From Antarcticibacterium sp. 1MA-6-2 (GTDB lineage Bacteria; Bacteroidota; Bacteroidia; Flavobacteriales; Flavobacteriaceae), in the NCBI RefSeq assembly GCF_021535135.1, contig NZ_CP091036.1, forward strand, positions 2,294,001 through 2,358,000: a stretch of 64,000 nucleotides of DNA, in the 5' to 3' direction. The position numbers and the translations under genes are program-made. Under the pieces are notes generated by a model, which did not search any database, was not told where the DNA came from, and was given only the letters and a program-made list of their open reading frames with translations. Below, piece by piece: positions 10,038 to 21,536 of the stretch. Positions within the stretch are counted from its first letter, which is position 1. Every line of letters starts with the position of its first letter.

Positions 10038-13000
10038 AATTACAACTCCTACTGTAAAGGAAAGAAGGATTATAAAGTTTATGATTCTTCTGGGAATTTT
10101 TAGCATCTTAAATTTTATATACTTTTTCTTCCAGCCGGAAAATATTGGCGATCCATTTCTTTTTACTCTGCTCACAATAACCCTTGTATACAGTATTACT
10201 AAAAAACTGTACATGTGGTACAATTATTCTAATATTTCGGTCCCTGAGTCTCCAGGCAAAACACCAAACCTGAAGGTGGATATTTTAACTACTTACTTCC
10301 CGGGAGAACCATACCAGATGACCATCACCACCCTGGAAGCTATAAACCATATTACATACCCACATACCACATATTTGTGTGATGAAGCTAATGATCCTTA
10401 TTTAAAGCAATTTTGTGAGGAAAATGGTATTATTCACGTCACCAGAGATAACAGGATCAATGCCAAGGCAGGGAACATCAATAATGCCCTGGAAAAATAT
10501 GCCGAAGGTGACATTTGTGTGATTCTGGATCCCGACCATATACCTGAACCAATTTTTCTTGACCCCATTCTTCCTTATTTTAATGATCCTGAAATTGCAT
10601 TTGTTCAAATAGTGCAATCCTATTATAATATTAAAGAAACATTAGTCGCAAGGGGTGCAGCCGAACAAACTTTTCAGTTTTATGGCCCTATGATGATGAC
10701 TCTAAATGCTTACGGTGCGGTAAATGCCATAGGTGCAAATTGTGTTTTTCGAAGAGCTGCATTAGATAGTATTGGAGGTCACGCACCGGGACTCTGTGAG
10801 GACATGCATACCGCTATGCTTTTGTACTCAAAAGGCTGGAAAGCAGTATATGTCCCCGAGGTATTAGCCCGGGGGCTTGCCCCCTCCAATCTTACCAACT
10901 TCTTTAAACAACAATTAAAGTGGTCCAGAGGTACATTTGATTTACTGGTGAAGGTTTACCCTAAAATTTTTAATAAACTAACAGGAAGACAAAAGATTCA
11001 CTACGGGATTTTGCCTTTACACTATTTAGGAGGAGTAATATGCCTTATTAATTTTTTAATACCAGTAATATCCCTCTTGTTTGCTATTACACCCTGGGAT
11101 GGAAATATTATAGATTTTGCACTGGTAATCTTACCTGTAGCCCTAAGCTCTCTTCTAATTCGAACCTTTATACAAAAGTGGGTTATAGAGAAAAAGGAAC
11201 GCGGATTCCACCTGGTGGGAGGACTTTTATTTATAAATACCTGGTGGATCTACATTATAGGCCTACTATACACGATCATAGATAAAAAGGTACCCTACCT
11301 TCCAACACCTAAGGAAAATGAATGGAATACCAACTATCGAATTGTTATCCCTAATTTAATAGTTGCCATTGTTTCCCTATTTGCCATTTTCTATGGATTA
11401 AGTATAGATTTCACCCCCTACTCCATAGTTATGGCAGGCTTTGCTTTTTTTAATGCCTGCATAATGTTTTTCGGTATTTATTTAAGTAATAAAGTTACCA
11501 ATCAAAACCGCATTTTAAGAACAAGCCTTACAAAATCAAAAATTTCCTTTTTATGGAAAGCTAAGGAAGGGATAGGTGAATTTGCAAGTTCAGCCTTTTC
11601 TATTACAAGGAAAATTGCGCTTCCACTACTACTCCTTACTCTCATTACTTCAATGAATTTAAAGAACCTTAATGATTTATATAGATGGGAAATGGTCGAG
11701 GCTCCCTATGAAAGAAAAAAATTCCCGAGAGTATCTGGGCATTTTCCACCCTCAGGAAATTAGTGGGTTATCTGATATTCAGGAAATTAATTTACTGGAA
11801 AACAAGTTCAACGTCAATTTCCATATAATTTCTTTCTACCTGGCCTGGAACCAGGAAAGCCTGACTAACTTTCCGGAGAAGTTAATGGAGGCAACCTATG
11901 AGAAAAACGCTATCCCGATGATAACCTGGGAACCCTGGGTTTCAGAATTACAGGTTGATGATACTATTCCGGCTCTAAAAGAAAAGCTAGGGTTTGAAAT
12001 TTATTGCTGAAGGATACTTTGATGTCTACATAAAAGAATTTATTAAGAAACTGGGTAGTTATAACAGACCTGTTTTTTTACGCTTTGCTCATGAGTTTGA
12101 CAATCCCCAATATCCCTGGTCTTCTACGGGAGAAAATACTCCTGAAGATTTTAAAGCAGCATGGAGACATTTAACTTCAATCATAGCAGCAGAAGGGGCA
12201 GATAAAATTGTAATGGTCTGGAATCCCTGGAAGGCTGAATCTATAGTAGATTATTATCCGGGAGATGAATACGTAGACTGGATTGGTCTAACTGCACTTC
12301 ATTATGGACCCCTCAATGATGACCACTTATATTATTCCTTTGAGAGTTTATATGAACCCTTCCGGCAGGAGATACTTAATCTTACAAATAAACCAGTAAT
12401 GCTGGCAGAATTTGGAGCTTTAAATATGGATGGGACCCAGGATAAATGGATTCAGGAGGCAATTGAAAGTATAAATAATAAATTTCCTGAAGTTTCGGGT
12501 ATCGTTTTATTTAATAGCGCTTTTGACCAAAATATACCTCAAACAAATTATAACCTGAAATTTTTAGACTGGACCTCTAATTCTCTGTCTTTTATCCAGG
12601 AAAATTTTAGTGCTAAATCCTTAAGCACCTACACGACCTTAAACGAGATTACCAGCACAAACTCCTTAAAAAATCCTCTTACACGACATAACATAAGAGG
12701 TGTACATTACAAAAAAGGAAAAAACTGGAAAGATAATTACTATGCACTTACGAGGAATGTTCTTAAAAGAGATTTTACTTTAATGAAAGAAGCCGGAATT
12801 AATACAATTCACTACACTAAGCAGTAATATTTACGATTATAATTTAATCAATCACGCCTCTAATTTTAATTTAAATATTATTTATGAATTTGCCTTTGAC
12901 AAAGGAATTGATTTTAGAAATAGTGAGGAAACCGCAGATATAAGTGAAGACATTCTAACAAAGGTGAAGAACCTGGAGGATGAAAAAAACATCATTGCCT

Positions 13001-13818
13001 ATTCCTTCAAATATGACCTACAGTTCCTTTACACCAAACCGGGATTATTCGATCAGCAAATTGCCTATCTCACCTGGCTCCAAAAATTGATTTCAGAAAT
13101 AAAAAGTCTGGATGATTCCAGGTCAATCGTTCTGGAACTATTTCTTAACGATAACACGAGGACCACTATACAATTACTTAATAAGACTCTTCCCATTGAT
13201 TCCTACGGACTTATTATTAATAATACTTCAAGGCTTGAGGAGGTACTAAACTTTGCAAAAGAGGAAGATATTTCAGTTTATATAAGTCAGTTAGATTCAG
13301 AAATTTATCTTGCCAACAAGCAACTGGACACCTTAGATCTACTACTGAAAAACTGGCAAAACGAAAGAAGTAGCAGCCATTTAAGCTTTGATGGTCTATT
13401 AGACTTCAACGGAAATAAAAAACTTATTTTGGCGGACATAGAAACCCGGTGGGGAGGAAAATCAAACAAAATGGATGAATTTCAGGCTTCCATTTTAAAA
13501 CCTGCGGTTCCACTTTATCCGGGATCTTCCAATGTTTATAATGCAGTAATTCTTGAAGACAACGCATGGAAATTAGCTTCAGAAAATAATACAGAATTAA
13601 AATTTATGTGGAGCCTTATAAAAAATGATACTTACGGGAATGCTCTTGCAATTAAAGAACTTGAGGAAGGTCCACAAATATCTATAGAAATTCCAGAGCA
13701 GTACGAAAATTATGAGTTATTACTTACGGTGAAAAAAAATGGTTATACCACCAGCAGTAAAACATCACTTCATACTCCCTGGAAAAATAACTGCAAAAAA
13801 AAAGCTCCATTAAAATGA
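10027..13818 (+). CDS. GT2 polysaccharide synthase fused to glycoside-hydrolase-like domains (three frameshifts)
   Basis: One gene of about 1,260 codons once repaired. Residues 1-575 form a processive family 2 glycosyltransferase of the cellulose synthase type: DEAND at 119, DPDH at 168-171, CED at 257-259, QQLKW at 295-299, with membrane helices before and after. A GH26-like barrel follows (MITWEPWVSE; FLRFAHEFD with the acid/base Glu; MLAEFGA with the nucleophile). The last third begins like a second barrel (NIRGVHYKKGK) but I cannot class it. Breaks: A run 11715-11721, G run 11990-11992, and 12817-12821 (ACCGGC expected). A bifunctional enzyme that makes and trims or lyses a surface beta-glycan is the best reading. 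Confidence 0.72.
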
Positions 13819-13842
13819 AGCTTTTTTTTTGCAGTTATTTTA
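13786..13842. terminator. Bidirectional terminator between the GT2-GH gene and gltA
   Basis: Long inverted repeat: AATAACTGC plus an A run and AGCT on the left arm, AGCT plus a T run and GCAGTTATT on the right. The A/T tracts serve both strands, so it can end both converging transcripts. The stem overlaps the last codons of both genes, which suggests the GT2-GH stop may originally lie a few codons earlier. Confidence 0.75.
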
Positions 13843-15124
13843 TCGTTTTTCAACGGGTTTAAAATCCCGAAGATTTTCACCTATGTAAACCTGTCTGGGC
13901 CTCCCTATTGGTTCTCCTCCTAATCTCATTTCCCTCCATTGAGCTATCCAACCCGGCAACCTTCCTACTGCAAACATAACAGTAAACATTTCTGTTGGGA
14001 TGCCCATCGCTCTATAGATAATTCCTGAATAAAAATCGACATTAGGGTATAGCTTGCGTTGCACGAAGTACTCGTCTTCTAACGCAGCTTTTTCCAAAGA
14101 TTTAGCTATTTCTAATATGGGGTCATTTACTCCAAGATCTGAGAGAACTTCGTCTGCCGCTTTTTTAATAATCTTGGCACGTGGATCAAAATTCTTATAC
14201 ACTCTGTGACCAAAGCCCATAAGCCTAAATGGATCTTCCTTGTCTTTAGCTTTATCTATAAATTTTGACGTATCCCCTCCATCAGCTTTTATTTCTTCTA
14301 ACATCTCAATTACCGCCTGATTTGCACCCCCATGTAATGGACCCCAGAGAGCAGATACTCCTGCGGAAATAGAAGCAAATAAACTGGCGTGAGAAGAACC
14401 CACAATTCTTACTGTTGATGTAGAGCAATTTTGTTCGTGATCTGCATGAAGGATAAGCAATTTATCCATAGCGTCAACCACCGTTTTATTGAATTTATAC
14501 TCCTCACCGGGCTTCTGGAACATCATTTTAAGTAAACTCTCTACATAACCCACTGAGTTGTCTCTATTCTCAAGCGGAAGGTCACTTGTGCGACGTAAGG
14601 TCCAGGCAGCAAGGGTAGGAAACTTAGCCAAAAGCTTGACAATTGCCTTGTACATATCTTCTTCTGAACTAACGTTAACAGATTTGGGATTGAAGGCAAT
14701 TAGTGCACTTGTAAGAGAGGAAAGCATGCCCATTGGATGAGCTGTAGAAGGAAATCCATTAATAACCTTCTTCATGTCCTCATTAACTTCACTTTGGTTC
14801 TTTATGTCTTCTTTAAAATTATCAAGTTGCTCCGCATTTGGAAGTTCACCAAAAATTAGAAGATAAACTACTTCGAGAAAATCTGCCTTTTCAGCAAGAT
14901 CTTCAATACTATAACCCCTATATCTTAAAATACCCTTCTCTCCATCTAAAAAAGTAATTGCACTCTCGCAACTTCCTGTATTTTTAAATCCCGGATCCAG
15001 CGTGATCGCACTAGGTTTTACTTCTAAGGCTTTTAATATCAATGGCAACTTCATTTTCACTTCCAATGGTTACCGGGAACTCGTATTTCTTCCCCTCTAT
15101 CTCTAACGTAGCAACTTTTGACAT
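13840..15124 (-). CDS. gltA: Citrate synthase (one frameshift near the N-terminus)
   Basis: Condenses oxaloacetate and acetyl-CoA to citrate in the TCA cycle. About 428 residues. Type II citrate synthase signatures: ITLDPGFKNTGSCESAITFLDGE near the start, HADHEQNCSTSTVR, WGPLHGGANQ and GFGHRVYKNFDPRA with the catalytic His and Asp regions. The true start is the MSKVATLEIEG sequence at 15124. The frame breaks at 15011-15015, where ACC TAG T replaces an expected ACC GGT (Thr-Gly). It converges on the polysaccharide synthase gene and lies downstream of eno on the same strand. Confidence 0.95.
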
Positions 15125-15255
15125 ATATGTTTATCTTTTTTCAGATTATATTTAAGGAATGCTAAAATACAAAATAATAAGGAAAATTGTAGCCAATATA
15201 GATAGGTAATTTCACGTTTTCGCAGCAACAGAAGCCAATTACACAAAATTTTTTA

Positions 15256-15290
15256 AACAAAAAATCCTCCCAATTTATTTGGAAGGATTT
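15256..15290 (-). terminator. Terminator after eno
   Basis: On the minus strand AAATCCTTCC pairs with GGGAGGATTT (one G-U pair) around a 9-base AT-rich loop, followed by a T tract. It lies about 20-55 bases after the eno stop, so gltA is probably transcribed separately. Confidence 0.7.
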
Positions 15291-15312
15291 GTACATTAAT
15301 TCTCAATTATTT

Positions 15313-16647
<1,335 letters not shown>

Positions 16648-16748
16648 CTACTAATTTGCGAGGAAAACAGAGGTAATAACCTACAAATTTAACAATAACG
16701 TTTTCGTTCACTCAAAAATCAAATCATCACGATGACTTATACATCAAA

Positions 16749-16778
16749 TAAAAAATGCCGGAGAAAAGTTCCGGCATC
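16749..16778 (-). terminator. Terminator after carA
   Basis: ATGCCGGA / TCCGGCAT perfect 8-bp stem with a 7-base loop, followed on the minus strand by a T tract. It starts about 25 bases after the carA stop. Confidence 0.8.
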
Positions 16779-16800
16779 CTATATATCTTCAAGAACGGCT

Positions 16801-17915
16801 TTATGCTTTCACAGTTTTCATTCGTTCTATAAATTCATCAAATAAATAGTGAGCATCATTAGGCCCGGGACTTGCTTCGGGATGATATTGAACCGAAAAC
16901 ACATTTTTAGATTTCATTTGTAAACCTCCAATAGTGTTGTCGTTTATACTTATGTGGGTAATCTCAACATCAGGATGAGCTTCTGTTTCTTCTCTATCTA
17001 CGGAAAACCCATGATTCTGAGAGGTTATTTCGCCATTCCCGGTCTTTATATTTAAAACAGGATGATTAATTCCTCGGTGACCGTGATGCATCTTATAGGT
17101 GGAAATTCCATTTGCAAGGGCAATAATCTGGTGGCCAAGACATATCCCGAACAACGGATGATCATTGGCGATAATATCCTTAGCGAGAGCTATAGCCTTA
17201 TCCATTGGTTGAGGATCCCCTGGACCATTTGCAATAAAATATCCATCGGGTTGCCAGTGTTGCATTTCTTCCAGCGTACTATCGTAAGGAAAAACTTTTA
17301 TGTATACGTCTCTTTTTGCAAGATTTCTAAGGATTCCTTTTTTGATCCCCACATCCAGCGCCGCCACTTTATAAGTGGCATTTTCATCACCAAAAAAGTA
17401 GGGTTCTTTTGTTGAAACCTTGGATGCAAGTTCCAATCCTTTCATGTCCGGCACTTCAGCCAATTGCGCTTTTAAAGCCTCAATATCATCTACCTGTGTA
17501 GAGATGATGGCATTCATTGCCCCATTTTCGCGGATATATGCAACTAAAGCCCTCGTATCAACATCGGAAATAGCAAAAAGATTACTGTCTTCAAGGAAAT
17601 CCAACAAGGACCCATCGGCAGAAGGACGGGAATGATTGTAACTGAAATTTTTGCAAATAAGTCCGGCGATTTTTGCTTTGCTGGATTCGCTCTCTTCATT
17701 GTGGACACCATAGTTACCTATGTGCGCATTTGTAGTAACCATAAGTTGCCCGTAATAAGAAGGATCTGTAAAGATTTCCTGGTAACTTAAGTCATACCCG
17801 TATTAAAACATACTTCCCCCACAGCACTACCTTCTTTATTCCCTACGGCCTTTCCGTGAAAAATTGTACCGTCCTGCAAAAGAATAAGTGCTTTTTTTCT
17901 ATTCTGGTATTTCAT
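16801..17915 (-). CDS. carA: Carbamoyl-phosphate synthase small chain (one frameshift)
   Basis: Glutaminase subunit supplying ammonia to CarB for carbamoyl phosphate (arginine and pyrimidine synthesis). About 371 residues. The N-terminal domain starts MKYQNRKKALILLQDG at 17915. The class I amidotransferase domain has the Cys nucleophile in GICLGHQ and the His-Glu pair in QYHPEASPGP. The frame breaks at 17786-17791, where ACT TAA G replaces ACC GG in the conserved MTGYQE. Its own promoter and terminator flank it, so it is a single-gene unit after the ribosomal operon. Confidence 0.95.
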
Positions 17916-17967
17916 ATCCTTTCTAAAATTTCAGCGATCCTCAAAAAGATCAATTTTTAATTTGTTG

Positions 17968-17997
17968 CAAAATTACTTAAAATAGTTTAGTTTTCAA
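17968..17997 (-). promoter_or_regulatory. carA promoter
   Basis: On the minus strand TTG, 19 bases, TAATTTTG: an exact match to the Bacteroidota TTG-N19-TAnnTTTG layout. It lies between the rplQ terminator and the carA start, with a leader of about 45 bases. Confidence 0.7.
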
Positions 17998-18036
17998 CCT
18001 TTCGACCAGTTCTACCAGTAAGCCGTTCTGGTTCAA

Positions 18037-18073
18037 CAAAAAAGGGATAAACCACTATGGCTTATCCCTTTTA
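18037..18073 (-). terminator. Terminator of the ribosomal super-operon, after rplQ
   Basis: AAAAGGGATAA pairs with TTATCCCTTTT around an 11-base loop, followed by T residues on the minus strand. It lies about 30 bases after the rplQ stop and just before the carA promoter. Confidence 0.8.
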
Positions 18074-18099
18074 AAATTATCAATCAAAAAGCGTCATTT

Positions 18100-18624
18100 C
18101 TATTCGTCTTTTTTGTCTTCTTTAGCTTCTGATTTAGCTTCAGTATTTTCTGCTTCAGATTTTGACTCATCTTGCGGTGCAGAAGCAGCATCAGTAGTGG
18201 CTTTTTTACCTCTACCAGCTCTACGAGTAGATTTCTTCTTCTCTGGCTTTGTAGTGTTATAAATTTCGTTATAATCTACGAGCTCGATAAGTGCCATATC
18301 TGCATTATCTCCAAGACGGTTACCTAATTTGATAATCCTGGTATATCCTCCCGGACGGTCTCCAACTTTAGGAGCTACATCTCTAAATAATTCCGCTACA
18401 GAATCTTTACTTCGAAGTTTAGTGAAAACCAATCTTCGGTTATGTGTAGTATCTTCTTTAGACTTTGTTACCAAAGGCTCTACAAACTGCTTCAAAGCTT
18501 TTGCTTTAGCCACAGTAGTGTTTATTCTTTTATGCTCAATTAGGGAACACGCCATATTTGCCAACATTGACTTACGGTGTGCAGTTTTTCTACCTAAGTG
18601 ATTTATTTTTTTTCCGTGTCTCAT
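18100..18624 (-). CDS. rplQ: 50S ribosomal protein L17
   Basis: Core L17 (about residues 1-118): [20 protein letters not shown] start, [12 protein letters not shown] and [20 protein letters not shown]. It continues into a charged tail of about 55 residues rich in Lys, Glu and Ala, a known extension in Bacteroidota L17. Last gene of the alpha operon, after rpoA and before a terminator. No frame break. Confidence 0.97.
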   Translation of the reverse strand: MRHGKKINHLGRKTAHRKSMLANMACSLIEHKRINTTVAKAKALKQFVEPLVTKSKEDTTHNRRLVFTKLRSKDSVAELFRDVAPKVGDRPGGYTRIIKLGNRLGDNADMALIELVDYNEIYNTTKPEKKKSTRRAGRGKKATTDAASAPQDESKSEAENTEAKSEAKEDKKDE

Positions 18625-18643
18625 TTTTGTAAGATGTTAGATA

Positions 18644-18708
18644 TTAGATTTTAGATTTTAGACTACGCTTCATTGCCTCACGTCTTAGATCTAAAATCTC
18701 ATGTCTAA
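18644..18708. repeat. Inverted repeat in the rpoA-rplQ gap
   Basis: AGATTTTAGA (18653-18662) and TCTAAAATCT (18690-18699) form a perfect 10-bp stem around a 27-base loop, with further TTAGAT copies beside it. It fills most of the 87-base gap between rpoA and rplQ. The style is that of small dispersed palindromes found between flavobacterial genes. No T tract follows, so it is not an obvious terminator. Confidence 0.55.
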
Positions 18709-18711
18709 GTA

Positions 18712-19704
18712 TTAGTCTTTGTCCAATTTATATTTTGACAGATCCATACCAAAGTTTAAACCTTTGTTGTTTACAAGCTCTTCAAGCTCTGTCAAAGATT
18801 TTTTACCAAAGTTTCGGAACTTCATCAAGTCGTTCTTATTGTAGGATACTAAATCTCCCAAAGTATCTACTTCGGCAGCCTTTAAGCAGTTTAGTGCTCT
18901 TACAGAAAGATCCATATCTACTAACTTTGTCTTTAGCAACTGTCTCATGTGAAGAGATTCTTCATCATAAGTTTCAGTCTGTGCTATTTCATCGGCCTCA
19001 AGAGTTATTCTCTCATCAGAGAACAACATAAAGTGGTGAATCAAAGTTTTTGCAGCTTCAGTTAAAGCCTCTTTAGGGTGAATAGATCCATCGCTTATAA
19101 TTTCAAAAACCAGTTTTTCATAATCTGTTTTTTGTTCTACACGATAGTTCTCAATGCTATATTTCACATTCTTAATCGGAGTGTAAACCGAATCAGTAAA
19201 AATAGTACCTAAAGGTGCGTTAGCTTTTTTGTTTTCTTCTGCGGGAACATATCCTCTACCTTTTTCAACAGTAAGCTCCATATTAAAGCTCACTTTTTTA
19301 TCAAGGTTACAAATTACAAGATCAGGGTTTAAGATTTGAAAACCTGAAATGAATTTTTGGAAATGTCCTGCTGTAAGCTGATCCTGACCAGAAACAGAAA
19401 TGGTAACGGCTTCGTTGTCTATTTCATCAATCTGCCTTTTAAACCTCACTTGTTTAAGGTTTAATATTATTTCTGTAACATCTTCTACCACGCCAGGGAT
19501 AGTAGAGAACTCGTGATCAACACCTTCAATGCGAACTGAGGTAATTGCGAATCCTTCTAATGATGATAACAGTACTCTTCTTAAAGCGTTACCAACGGTT
19601 AATCCATAACCTGGTTCCAAAGGGCGAAATTCAAATTTCCCTTCGAAATCGGTGGAATCAATCATTATAACTTTATCGGGCTTCTGAAAATTTAGTATTG
19701 CCAT
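18712..19704 (-). CDS. rpoA: RNA polymerase alpha subunit
   Basis: 330 residues, full length. The N-terminal dimerisation domain shows [26 protein letters not shown] and the C-terminal domain shows [16 protein letters not shown] and [13 protein letters not shown], the helix-hairpin part that contacts upstream promoter DNA and regulators. Between rpsD and rplQ in the alpha operon, as expected. Confidence 0.98.
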   Translation of the reverse strand: MAILNFQKPDKVIMIDSTDFEGKFEFRPLEPGYGLTVGNALRRVLLSSLEGFAITSVRIEGVDHEFSTIPGVVEDVTEIILNLKQVRFKRQIDEIDNEAVTISVSGQDQLTAGHFQKFISGFQILNPDLVICNLDKKVSFNMELTVEKGRGYVPAEENKKANAPLGTIFTDSVYTPIKNVKYSIENYRVEQKTDYEKLVFEIISDGSIHPKEALTEAAKTLIHHFMLFSDERITLEADEIAQTETYDEESLHMRQLLKTKLVDMDLSVRALNCLKAAEVDTLGDLVSYNKNDLMKFRNFGKKSLTELEELVNNKGLNFGMDLSKYKLDKD

Positions 19705-19724
19705 ATTACGACTTCTGTGAATTA

Positions 19725-20330
19725 TTACTTCGAATATAATTCGACGATGAATTGTTCATTTATGTTTTCCGGAATTTGAACTCTACCAGGTACAGAAACA
19801 AAAGTTCCTTGTTTAGTATCGTTGTTCCAGGTAATCCATTCGTAAGTAGCACTTGAATTAGAAAGTGAACTTTGGATTGCGTCCAAAGATTTAGACTTCT
19901 CTCTAACTGCAACTACATCACCAGGATTTAATTGGTATGAAGGAATGTTTACAATCTCTCCATTAACTGTAATATGCCTGTGTGAAACCAATTGTCTTGC
20001 TCCACGACGAGAAGGGGAAATTCCCATTCTATATACTACATTGTCAAGTCTAGATTCACATAATTGTAAAAGCACCTCACCTGTAATTCCATTAGCACGT
20101 GTTGCTTTTTCAAACATATTTCTGAATTGGCGCTCCAATACACCATAAGTATATTTAGCTTTTTGCTTTTCCATTAACTGGATAGCGTATTCAGATTTTT
20201 TACCTCTTCTACGGTTGTTACCGTGTTGCCCCGGAGGGTAATTTCTCTTTTCAAAAGACTTATCGTCTCCGAAAATAGCTTCACCAAATTTTCGAGCTAT
20301 TTTAGTCTTTGGACCAGTATATCTTGCCAT
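19725..20330 (-). CDS. rpsD: 30S ribosomal protein S4
   Basis: 201 residues. Starts [17 protein letters not shown]. The S4 RNA-binding domain appears as [29 protein letters not shown] and [14 protein letters not shown]. It binds 16S rRNA early in small-subunit assembly. No zinc-binding Cys cluster, as usual for this group. Confidence 0.98.
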   Translation of the reverse strand: MARYTGPKTKIARKFGEAIFGDDKSFEKRNYPPGQHGNNRRRGKKSEYAIQLMEKQKAKYTYGVLERQFRNMFEKATRANGITGEVLLQLCESRLDNVVYRMGISPSRRGARQLVSHRHITVNGEIVNIPSYQLNPGDVVAVREKSKSLDAIQSSLSNSSATYEWITWNNDTKQGTFVSVPGRVQIPENINEQFIVELYSK

Positions 20331-20345
20331 TTAAAATTGATTATT

Positions 20346-20400
20346 AAGAAAGCGATCAGGAATTAAGGTCACTGTCCTTCGCAGATCGTTTTGCTTTCTT
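20346..20400. promoter_or_regulatory. Possible structured leader in the rpsK-rpsD gap
   Basis: The 90-base gap before rpsD holds AAGAAAGC (20346-20353) facing GCTTTCTT (20393-20400), with inner GATC copies that can extend pairing. It could be a leader hairpin for S4 control or an operon-internal processing site. This is inferred from pairing alone. Confidence 0.3.
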
Positions 20401-20420
20401 TGTTTATACTTATTAATTAA

Positions 20421-20810
20421 TTAAACTCTACGTCTTTTTGGAGGACGACATCCATTATGTGGTAGTGGAGTAACATCAACAATTTCTGTTACTTCAATCC
20501 CAGCATTATGAATAGATCTTATTGCAGATTCCCTTCCGTTCCCAGGCCCTTTAACATACACCTTTACCTTACGTAAACCTGCTTCGTGTGCAACTTTAGA
20601 TGCATCCTCAGCAGCTAACTGCGCAGCGTAGGGAGTGTTTTTCTTAGATCCTCTAAAGCCCATTTTACAAGCAGAAGACCAGGAAATTAAATCACCCTTC
20701 TTGTTTGTTAAAGAAATAATTATATTATTGAAAGAAGCAGTAACATGCGCTTCTCCATTAGACTCAACGATTACTTTACGTTTCTTTTGAGCGGTTTTTG
20801 CTTTTGCCAT
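20421..20810 (-). CDS. rpsK: 30S ribosomal protein S11
   Basis: 129 residues. Signature [36 protein letters not shown] and the C-terminal [16 protein letters not shown] are all present. Part of the platform of the small subunit. Lies 8 bases after rpsM. Confidence 0.98.
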   Translation of the reverse strand: MAKAKTAQKKRKVIVESNGEAHVTASFNNIIISLTNKKGDLISWSSACKMGFRGSKKNTPYAAQLAAEDASKVAHEAGLRKVKVYVKGPGNGRESAIRSIHNAGIEVTEIVDVTPLPHNGCRPPKRRRV

Positions 20811-20818
20811 ACTACTTA

Positions 20819-21193
20819 TTATTTAGTCGCTTTCTTCTTGTTAGCAACTGTTTTTCTTCTTCCTTTACGTGTTCTGGAATTGTTCTTAGTACGTTGACCT
20901 CTTAAAGGAAGACCGGAACGGTGGCGAATACCACGGTAAGATCCAATGTCCATAAGACGTTTAATACTCATTTGTACTTCTGAACGTAATTCACCTTCAA
21001 TTTTGAAAGCTCCAACTGCATCACGAATTCGGCCGATTTCATCATCGTCCCAATCTGAAACTTTCTTGCTCTCATCTACATTGGAATCTTTCAGGATCTG
21101 TTGCGCCCTGCTTTTGCCAATTCCGAAGATATAGGTTAATGCTATAACTCCTCGTTTTTGTTTTGGTATATCAACACCTGCAATTCTAGCCAT
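20819..21193 (-). CDS. rpsM: 30S ribosomal protein S13
   Basis: 124 residues: [26 protein letters not shown] at the N-terminus, [19 protein letters not shown] near the C-terminus and a Lys-rich tail. Located in the small-subunit head at the intersubunit bridge. Spaced 3 bases from rpmJ. Confidence 0.98.
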   Translation of the reverse strand: MARIAGVDIPKQKRGVIALTYIFGIGKSRAQQILKDSNVDESKKVSDWDDDEIGRIRDAVGAFKIEGELRSEVQMSIKRLMDIGSYRGIRHRSGLPLRGQRTKNNSRTRKGRRKTVANKKKATK

Positions 21194-21196
21194 AAC

Positions 21197-21313
21197 TTAT
21201 CCTTGTCTTTGTTTGAATTTAGGATTCTTTTTGTTTATCACGTAAAGTCTGCCTTTTCTACGCACAATTTTGCACTCGGCACTTCTTTTTTTAACTGATG
21301 CTCTAACTTTCAT
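21197..21313 (-). CDS. rpmJ: 50S ribosomal protein L36
   Basis: A 38-codon gene: [19 protein letters not shown] then [18 protein letters not shown]. Only one Cys remains of the usual zinc-binding set (Cys-Cys-Cys-His), so this looks like the zinc-independent form. Sits between infA and rpsM with gaps of only a few bases. Confidence 0.95.
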   Translation of the reverse strand: MKVRASVKKRSAECKIVRRKGRLYVINKKNPKFKQRQG

Positions 21314-21318
21314 CTTAA

Positions 21319-21534
21319 TTAGTATCTGTAAGTTATTCGAGCCTTAGATAGATCATAAGGACTCATTTCTAATTTTACTTTGTCTCCGGGTAATAATTTA
21401 ATATAGTGCATACGCATCTTTCCCGAAATATGAGCGGTCACCACATGACCATTCTCAAGTTCTACACGAAACATAGCATTTGATAATGCTTCAATTATCG
21501 TTCCGTCCTGCTCTATTGCTGATTGTTTTGCCAT
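21319..21534 (-). CDS. infA: Translation initiation factor IF-1
   Basis: 71 residues, a single OB fold: [49 protein letters not shown] and the ending [12 protein letters not shown]. Binds the A site of the small subunit during initiation. It starts 2 bases after the secY stop. No map gene lies between secY and infA. Confidence 0.98.
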   Translation of the reverse strand: MAKQSAIEQDGTIIEALSNAMFRVELENGHVVTAHISGKMRMHYIKLLPGDKVKLEMSPYDLSKARITYRY

Positions 21535-21536
21535 AG

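Noticed and set aside
11985..11995. Break in the GT2-GH gene at GCTAGGGT as another motif event
   Set aside because: Removing one G of the GGG run restores the frame (KLGLKFIAEG). An RCCGGY original would leave a stop, so I class it as a homopolymer error.
19945..20148. Open frames opposite to ribosomal and other genes
   Set aside because: They lack family support and lie in the third-position shadow of well-conserved genes on the other strand.
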